Shown in pieces: positions 57,148-64,000 of a stretch of 64,000 nt of DNA (position 1 is its first letter; the number at the start of each line of letters is the position of its first letter). This stretch comes from Epiperipatus broadwayi. Lineage: Eukaryota; Onychophora; Udeonychophora; Euonychophora; Peripatidae. The DNA lies in NCBI GenBank assembly GCA_028023455.1, contig JAQFVV010012986.1, forward strand, positions 74,501-138,500, read 5' to 3'. A model generated the notes under the pieces. The model was not told the origin of the DNA. It saw only the letters and a list, made by a program, of their open reading frames with translations, and searched no databases. The position numbers were made by a program, and so were the translations under genes.

Positions 57148-57395
57148 ATAATATTAATATCATCTATGTTTCTTACTACTTTTTACAATGCTTTTTTGCA
57201 ATTCATTGGGGCAATCTTCTTCAGAACTTCTACTTATAAGTTTTGAAGAAGAATGCTGGAACAATTGAAACTGTGAATAGTGGGTTGTAAAAAAGCATTG
57301 TGAAAACTAATAAAGAACATAGATGATATTAATATTATATAGATTTGGCAATGCATTTATCTTCATAAAGAAGATAAATGCATATGAGATAGTAA
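57148..57395. repeat. Nested inverted repeats
   Basis: Outer arms about 48 bp: aatattaatatcatctatgt (57150) onward and its complement ending near 57337. An inner pair lies around ttcttcagaacttctac / gttttgaagaa. A further palindrome is adjacent at 57347-57383 (gcatttatcttc / gaagataaatgc). Non-coding. Confidence 0.65.
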
Positions 57396-58199
57396 TAGTT
57401 GAAAATATAAATGACAAAGTCAGCATTGAGAAAGAAACCATTTCTTCTATGAACGAGTGTATAGACATCAGACATTAAATAATTCCACGAATAAAAGAGT
57501 CTAAGCAAACATTTGGATTGTGTGTACGGAAAACATACGAAGCAAAACTTATCTTTTTCCATCTCAATGCAAATGTATTAATGCTAAATCCAGTTTGTTA
57601 CATATCAAAACAACTGTAGGCTCTTTTATTGTTTTGTATTCATTTTTAATTAATTTTTTGCCAAGAAGTTTTATGAAATCTATAAAATTCGGCCACTCCC
57701 CGCTTTTTCTCTCTAAACTTTTGCAATATTAAATGAAAAATATTTAAATATTAATAGAATAAGAATATCTTGCTAAACATATATATATTAGCTAAAGTAC
57801 AAATGAATATTACGTGAGCATCAAAACTACACCCTATATTAACGTAATGATATGAAAAAGAATAAAAACCTAATAACTTGGATTTAATAAACGTGGACAT
57901 TTATTTTAATTTCTAAAATCCCTTCTATAAATTGATCATATATTAATCGACAGCTTAATTAATGATAGACGTATTATTTCAGAAAGTTTTTTTTTTGTTT
58001 AAATAAAATCTTTATTAAATTTACGAACTAGTTTACGTAACTGCGCCTTTATAATTTATATACATAAATGTTTGGTTTGAATACAATAATTTTACAATCT
58101 TGATAAATTTAAAAAAGTATATATAAACGTATGCAGAAATGTGTGTTTTTTTAAATACAGAATTATTGTTTTTAAAAGGTTTGTAATCAGCGGGAACCA
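57396..58199. other. Unassigned AT-rich DNA
   Basis: Nothing recognised. Confidence 0.35.
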
Positions 58200-58300
58200 T
58201 GCTGTTTTTGTATAGAGATAAAATGTTAAGAGTCTGAAACGAGATCCACGTGACTAATAGTGGTCAAACTTCTTATGAATTTCCTAGCAATAAACTATTT
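58200..58300 (+). mobile_element. SINE family D copy 6
   Basis: Plus-strand copy recognised by AGAGTCTG, CACGTGACTAATAG and the tail AACTTCTTATGAATTTCC then TAGCAATAAA. The head is degraded. Confidence 0.5.
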
Positions 58301-58867
58301 TATTAGTTATTTAATGCTGCAAATTATTTTAGAATTACTTTCATTTGTCTCTATTATATTTTTATTAAATCATTAACAATTTTTTTAAATCATAAAACCA
58401 CTTTTATTCTGAAATATACGTATATCTCATTTTTTAGTCGTAATTACACACGGCGAATAAATATTTGCATTTCGTCAAATTCTAACATCAGTCTTTATTT
58501 TCATAAGTTTGATATTTTTTATTATTTTTATTTTCATTTAAAAATTATAGCAACTTTTTATGAATTAAGCTTCTAGCAAGTCAACATAACTCATAAAATA
58601 TTTCATTTTTTAGTTGTTTTTTTTTTCTTGTAGAAGGTATTGTTTATTTATACTGTATATAATTAGACTGGATTCAATTACTTTACATCATTTTATTTTT
58701 AAATATTTTGAATGTAAATAAGTACATTACGCCATCTGAAAATACATTATCTTTATAATTATTATTTTATATTCAAAGAGTGGAACTTCAAAGATATCTT
58801 TAAAAACGTATATTATATACACACATAGAATCAAAATATTATCTGTAGTGTCCTGGACAAGTTGAAT

Positions 58868-58990
58868 TAAAGATTCATAAATAATATGTATATTAAAAGT
58901 ATTGGAATTATTTTTTATGTAAATAATAAGTGTAAAATTAAAGATTCATAAATAATATGTGTATAAAAAAGTATTGGAAATATTAATGTA
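58868..58990 (+). repeat. Direct repeat (70-bp period)
   Basis: ttaaagattcataaataata at 58868 and 58938, each followed by tgt-tat and aagtattgga. Two copies. Confidence 0.7.
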
Positions 58991-58994
58991 AATT

Positions 58995-59395
58995 GTCGTG
59001 TAAAAATAACCATATATGGGTTTAAAGTTAAGTAAAATGTACTTATAAAAATGCCTCGCCTTATAAGGTAAAAATGGGAATAAATCAAAACCCATAAGGA
59101 CTAGCGAAGGGTTCAGCTATCAGACCATATAAGGAGAGGTATTTATGGAATGTTGTTAGGACTCCAGAAGTCGGGTATATAAGTGGGATGTAGAGGGAGA
59201 ATCGGGGAACAGTAGTAGAAAAAGTTAGACTACAGTGGCCCTAACGGGCAGACCTATGATACCCAACTTTAAAGGAGTGCTTCTGCCGACGTATGTAAGA
59301 GTAATGTATATATTGTAATTTGCGGGAAATTAAACTAATAATTTAACTTATTCAAATCTGTCTAAAGTCTCATTTATTTGACGCATGCACGTCAT
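58995..59395 (+). other. Possible solo LTR-like block
   Basis: A GC-richer block starting TGTCGTG, with a TATA-like gtatataagtggg (59175) and a downstream region that could be leader and polyadenylation sequence. The termini are uncertain, with no flanking duplication and no partner, so this is only a suggestion. Confidence 0.25.
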
Positions 59396-59834
59396 TATCT
59401 ATAATATAAGATTCACCCCCACCCCCCAAATAATCGCGTCTGATTTTAAAAATATATAATAAACAAATAACGTACACATGAAATAAATTAAAGTAATATC
59501 AAATCTTTAAAAGCTATCGATATTATATCATACATCATTATGTTACAAAAAAATCGAATCAACTTTGTAGGACTTGTGTTTTGGACCCCTTTCTTTTCAT
59601 TTGCCTTGAAAAACAAATAATCTCGGCACCAATAACAGTTATTTCATTCTCATATTAATATAATTTATTTGTTGTAAATATTTTTATAATGAAATAAGAC
59701 TTTTAAAGTAATTATTCGAACTTTTTAATGAAACAATGTAGAATACATTTTGAAGGTTTGATATTATTTCAGTTTATTTTATGCATACAGTTTGTGGATT
59801 CTTCTATAATCTTGATTGCTATAATATTATTAAG

Positions 59835-59880
59835 CCAATAAACATCACATGATCACCATTTTGTTTTGCCTGTTAATATT
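59835..59880 (-). mobile_element. Family B 3'-end fragment B7
   Basis: About 45 bp: minus strand aacaggcaaaac then tggtgatcatgtgatg and tttattggctta, with an internal deletion relative to other copies. Confidence 0.5.
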
Positions 59881-62800
59881 AGATTTTGCTGCATAGACCC
59901 ATAGTGTGCAGCCTTTCTTAAATGACACTCCGTTTTGAAAAGAATTTCTCATGTCTTTTTTTTGGGGGGGGACGACGACAGAATTTTTAAGTGACCTCTA
60001 AAACTTAGAAACACATAATTTAGGAAATTACAAAATGGAATATTTACCCTGCCATATCCATTTCACCTAGTTATATCCTAAAGCCCCGTCTGTGCCAGGT
60101 TTAAACTCTTAAAAAATACCTTATAAGACATCTACACGATTATATAGGCATGATCATATATATATATATATGCGAGCGCCAATGTCTGTAATCTAACTAA
60201 TATATATGTATATAGATTATACTAAAATATTTTTAAAAGTAATATATAATTTAATGTATATTAATTCAATTTATTGTTCAATTTATATTACAATTTGCTT
60301 AAATCGCATGTATATATGTGTATTACACATACCACTGTCATACATATATAGTGTCTTCTTGTTTATTATATGTTCTAAATTTAATTTAAAATAATCTGTA
60401 AAATAAAACCACACAATGCAAATCTGTTTTAGGATGGCATGATGATGAAATCTAAAATTATTAAGACAATAAATGTTTGTTGAAAATATATTTTATTTTA
60501 TAAATAAAATTAACCACCCATATCAATTGCTAAAATCTTGTGGAAAAGTAAAGGGTTAAATCTTAGAAAACATCCTGTATGAGGAATAATACAAAAAACA
60601 GGAGTTATTTTGGTGCTTAAAAATATAAAATTTAAAGGTGCTAATTGCTTGTTTTGCTGGATGAAATTTTGTTATTAAAAATGTAATTTAATGGAAGGCA
60701 AGTATAAAATAGGCTAAATTTTTCTATGTAAAATATACTCTGTAAAATCTTTTAAGTGTTTGCTAACTGAATCCATACCAGTTTGATTTTTAATATGGCT
60801 GAGTAGGAAAGGCAGGAGTTGATGTTCTCCAAGCCTGGGAATGGTGATCTCCATCTTATGCGCTAAGGGCAGGCACCTAGCCATTATAGGGATGGAAGAA
60901 GTTTCTGTTACAGACCTGCTGCACTGTCTATCCTAAGAACAGTTGCTGCTACCATACTTGTCATCAAGAATAATGTCAACAGACAAGCTTCTACTAAAGA
61001 GTTGAAGGTAAAATTCCTAAGACCACTGCCAAGAGCTCTAAAACTGAACTTTAACTCTTATCTTTAAAGCTATAGTTATCATATAAATTTAAATGAACGT
61101 TCAAAGCAAAATTTAATTTCTAAAATCTTTGTCTAAGTTAAATTGTACTTGCCTAATTCTTTGTAATTTTAAATCTGTAAACCCTCTAATATTATGTATG
61201 TTAAAATATAAATTTATTAATCCTCTGTTAATTAGAATTTATCTTTTAAAAATATTACCAAAATCACCTTTTCCTTTATTTTTGCTATAATATTTTATAT
61301 AACTTCAATTTATCCAAATCACTTTGAACATTTTTTGCTAAAAAGTATTTGAAGTGATTTGAATAAATTGGATTTATATAATCTATCTTTTACTTGCATG
61401 ATTGTGGTGATGCCTATAATTTTATAAATTTTAGTTATTAAAATTTCATTTTCTTATTGATGTGATATGCCCAAATGTATCTCGAAACTTGAGCATATTA
61501 ATTGTAATAATTTTGTATCGAAGATATTATTTCTATCTTCAATCTAATAAATATAGCATAATGCTTAGTTATATAGCATAATGCTTAGTTATCTTAACCT
61601 GACTCGCTGTTTCTAACTTAAATTAATTAAGAATAATATTTGATCACTTTGCGATCATTGTAATAATTCAAATTGATTTAAATTTGATTTTTCATGCTGT
61701 TATTCTGGTTTGCTAATATTATAATTGTAAATTATGATTTTGAAAGTAACTTTACCTGATAGTGGAATTCTAGCCATAGAGATATACTATTAAGGTATAT
61801 TTTATAGTTTGTAATTAATTATAACTCCTTAAAACATACCTCCCTTTCCTAAGAATCTATTTAGTGATGCAAATTAATTATTTATTAAACAGGATTATTA
61901 ATTTATTAATTAAGCTTTTTTTATCACAGCATTAAGTTTAAATGTTTAATTTATGAATTAACTTTTGTTAGCAGTGCACATATTAACTAACTATTTTAAG
62001 AGGCATGATTAATTATTTTTAACATATTTGTTATATTGCCTTTATTCATTGTGGATGTGAACTTATGATATATGTACAGATATATTGTCTTGCTAATCTC
62101 TATGGGCTTTATGGTGGAGGCCATTCCCATTTATCGGCAACCTGTGTAATGGTAGCCACAGTCACACCCAGAGGCCATATTGTTCAGGTATGAGTACTAA
62201 GTATGTTACTGGGGTAAGAACCCATGACTGTTAAGTAGTCTATCCGAGTTCTGAACTTAGAATGTTCATATTAATTAATTTATTAGCAAACACCTCGGTT
62301 TAAAGATACAGGACATTTTATATGTAGAAATAACTGCACATCCACACTGCCATCTTTTGGTAAAGTTTGTAATGTTTCTATAGGGAACCATAGGTAAAGC
62401 TAATTTAGCTCATTCTTCCTTAGTGTAATTTTTATATTCATGATTTATCCGAAACCATGAGAATCTCTGGTTTGATGGATTCTGATTTGCATCATTTTTG
62501 AGCTTTATTTATTTAGCTTAACATAAACAGCTAGAATATTAATGTTGTAGTAACTAATATATGTCTCTGGCTAGCATTGTTACTTTATCAGTTGGCAAAC
62601 CATGATATAGAAATAAATATTATTTGATATTTTAAATTATCATAGGCATAAATTATTCACTGTGTATGGTAGTTATTTAGTACACTTAGATGAGATCATA
62701 CACTATATTACTTTCTATTAATCTCATTTCAGTGTATAATGCTTGAATGCATTAAATTAGTTGTGTTTTGAATTTCAATTAAGTGTAACCTATTTTGTTT

Positions 62801-63280
62801 TACTTTCATTTTTATTAATTATAATAAACTTATTAAATTTACCTCATCTTCATTATCATTTTTACCATATTCCAATCTCAATTAAACTATTGATTAAATA
62901 TGTTTGCTACGTATTATAATTAAGATAGTGGAATAGCCTTGGATTTAGCTTATTAGTAGTTTATTAGCCCCATTTGTATTGCATGTGAGATCGGATTCTG
63001 AATCTCATATTTCTCCCTGTTCGGAAATGGCTCGCTTATTAAAATAAGTGTATAATCTCATAAATGCCATTCATAGGGTGTTAAGTCATGAAGAACTGGT
63101 AGATAGGTTGAAGCTTGGTTGGACCCGGGATCTCCATATCCCGTTTCCATCAGGTTTAGGGTATTTTACCTGGACGCTAGGTTTTTTTATGTGAATGTAC
63201 AAATCTGGCCTTACAATAATAATGTATTAATTTATATAAATAGTGTGTAAAAGGTCTGCCCATCCCTCGCATATGTATAT
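59881..63280. other. Unassigned DNA with three GC-richer patches
   Basis: Patches at 60790-61050, 62090-62260 and 63000-63180 stand out from the AT background. None has a recognised domain, tRNA box or second copy here. TA run at 60155-60172, and a duplicated atatagcataatgcttagtt at 61551/61571. Confidence 0.35.
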
Positions 63281-63707
63281 ATAAATGGATTATTCTTCTG
63301 TACATGAGGGATCAGAATGACTAATATGTCAACATGGGTAGGATGACAACCTTGGCACTATCAAAGGCTTTGAACGTTCCATCATCAGATTTTCAATGAA
63401 ATAGAAGGCTAAAAAGTTGTGAATTGGAATAGTTTGAAGCCTGTCCATTAAAGTATAAATATTAGCTATCTTAATGTAAAGCTGAGTACTGATTATATGT
63501 GTGTGAGGATAGTAATCTAGACCAACTGATGATTGCTGTTTTAGCATGAAATACGTATATTGGTGATTATTTATCTTTTCAACATGTGTGTGATCAGGTG
63601 GGTCAGCAATATGAGATGGCACTGAGAGTGATGGGTCGTGTGAAAGTCTGAGTTCGAACCCCGCATATATTACATATATAAATGCAGGTTTAAGCCTGTA
63701 CAATGTA
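63281..63707 (+). mobile_element. Family A monomer A6
   Basis: A single unit of about 425 bp without an inverted partner. It runs from the central sequence of A1 (aaatggattat, tgtacatgaggg) through the hammerhead and the tRNA-like part (gcactgagagtgatggg ... GAGTTCGAACCCC, the best B box of the family) to the hairpin end gcaggtttaagcctgt. It defines the full unit and shows that A1 is two such units joined head-to-head. Confidence 0.75.
63521..63567 (+). ncRNA. Hammerhead ribozyme-like motif, family A (A6)
   Basis: ACCAA/TTGGT helix I, CTGATGA, TGCT/AGCA hairpin, GAAA, palindromic ATACGTAT, A at the cleavage position. All core bases present. T/T at the helix II closing pair. Confidence 0.6.
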
Positions 63708-64000
63708 TTAATAATAATTTTAAAAAATTTACTAATAATTTACATATATATTTAATTTTATATATAGTGTAGAAACAAAAAAAATGAAGTGAGAAATTTA
63801 AAAAAAAAATTAATATTAAATAATTGACATGAAACATTTTTATAAAGTTCATAAACTGCTTTTGTATATCAGAGATATAAATCATTTTCTGGATCTACTC
63901 ATGATCGGTATTTTATTTTAATAGCAAATTAATTTAGAGGAAGTCAGTTTCACATATATTGATGTAAACAGAATCAAAATGTTTATTTCCTTTTTCTTCA
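63708..64000. other. Unassigned AT-rich DNA
   Basis: Nothing recognised up to the window end. Confidence 0.35.

Overview
This window looks like intergenic or intronic DNA from a very AT-rich animal genome. I found no complete host gene, rRNA, intact tRNA or CRISPR array. Nearly everything recognisable is a decayed mobile element. These include an RTE-type LINE, a second LINE family with an AP-like endonuclease, RT and CCHC tail, Penelope-like elements (PLE) with separate RT and GIY-YIG fragments, a Ty3/gypsy integrase, a piggyBac transposase, two tRNA-derived SINE families, and two families of short elements carrying hammerhead-ribozyme (HHR) motifs. The mixture, with long simple repeats, fits a metazoan, and an invertebrate such as a mollusc is my guess. 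A cephalopod is possible, but this rests on general impression only.

Layout. 1-1732: RTE relic (+). 1733-3575: PLE reverse transcriptase (-), split by an 817-bp foldback element (A1) with an 11-bp target-site duplication. 3650-4735: LINE ORF1 relic (-) with PHD-like finger, charged linker and SGNH esterase. 4752-5928: two GIY-YIG PLE 3' ends in a head-to-head palindrome. 6727-8480: LINE 'L' copy 1 (+). 8981-9540: degenerate foldback A3. 10-16 kb: SINEs, foldbacks A2 and A4, element B1 and a long (AAT/AGT)n tract. 16255-19344: LINE L copy 2 (-), followed by B2 at 19345-20122. 20-35 kb: mostly AT-rich unassigned DNA with small tandem duplications, A5, B3, B4 and a MITE-like hairpin. 35093-36165: LINE L copy 3 (+). 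37.5-37.9 kb: piggyBac relic (-). 39.1-39.4 kb: minisatellite in a GC-richer block. 40437-40998: direct tandem B5. 45.7 and 48.3 kb: two coding-like islands. 49.2 kb: another PLE endonuclease end. 51176-52476: composite B6. 53.2-54.0 kb: gypsy integrase fused to an RTE fragment. 54-64 kb: mostly unassigned, ending with monomeric A6.

The most interesting content is families A (~425-bp unit) and B (~450-bp unit). They share no obvious sequence, yet each unit has a minimal type-I hammerhead layout: CTGATGA, short hairpin, GAAA, a tiny palindromic helix III, and a helix I closed by complementary flanks. Units occur as head-to-head inverted dimers (A1, A2, B1, B2, B4), as a direct tandem (B5), or as both within one TSD-bounded insertion (B6: two whole tandem units, a partial third, and an inverted arm). 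The PLE endonuclease fragments at 4.7-5.9 kb have the same head-to-head form. My inference is that A and B are non-autonomous, retrozyme-like elements moved as multimeric RNA, perhaps by Penelope-type machinery. The ribozymes have non-canonical closing pairs at helix II, so cleavage activity is not assured.
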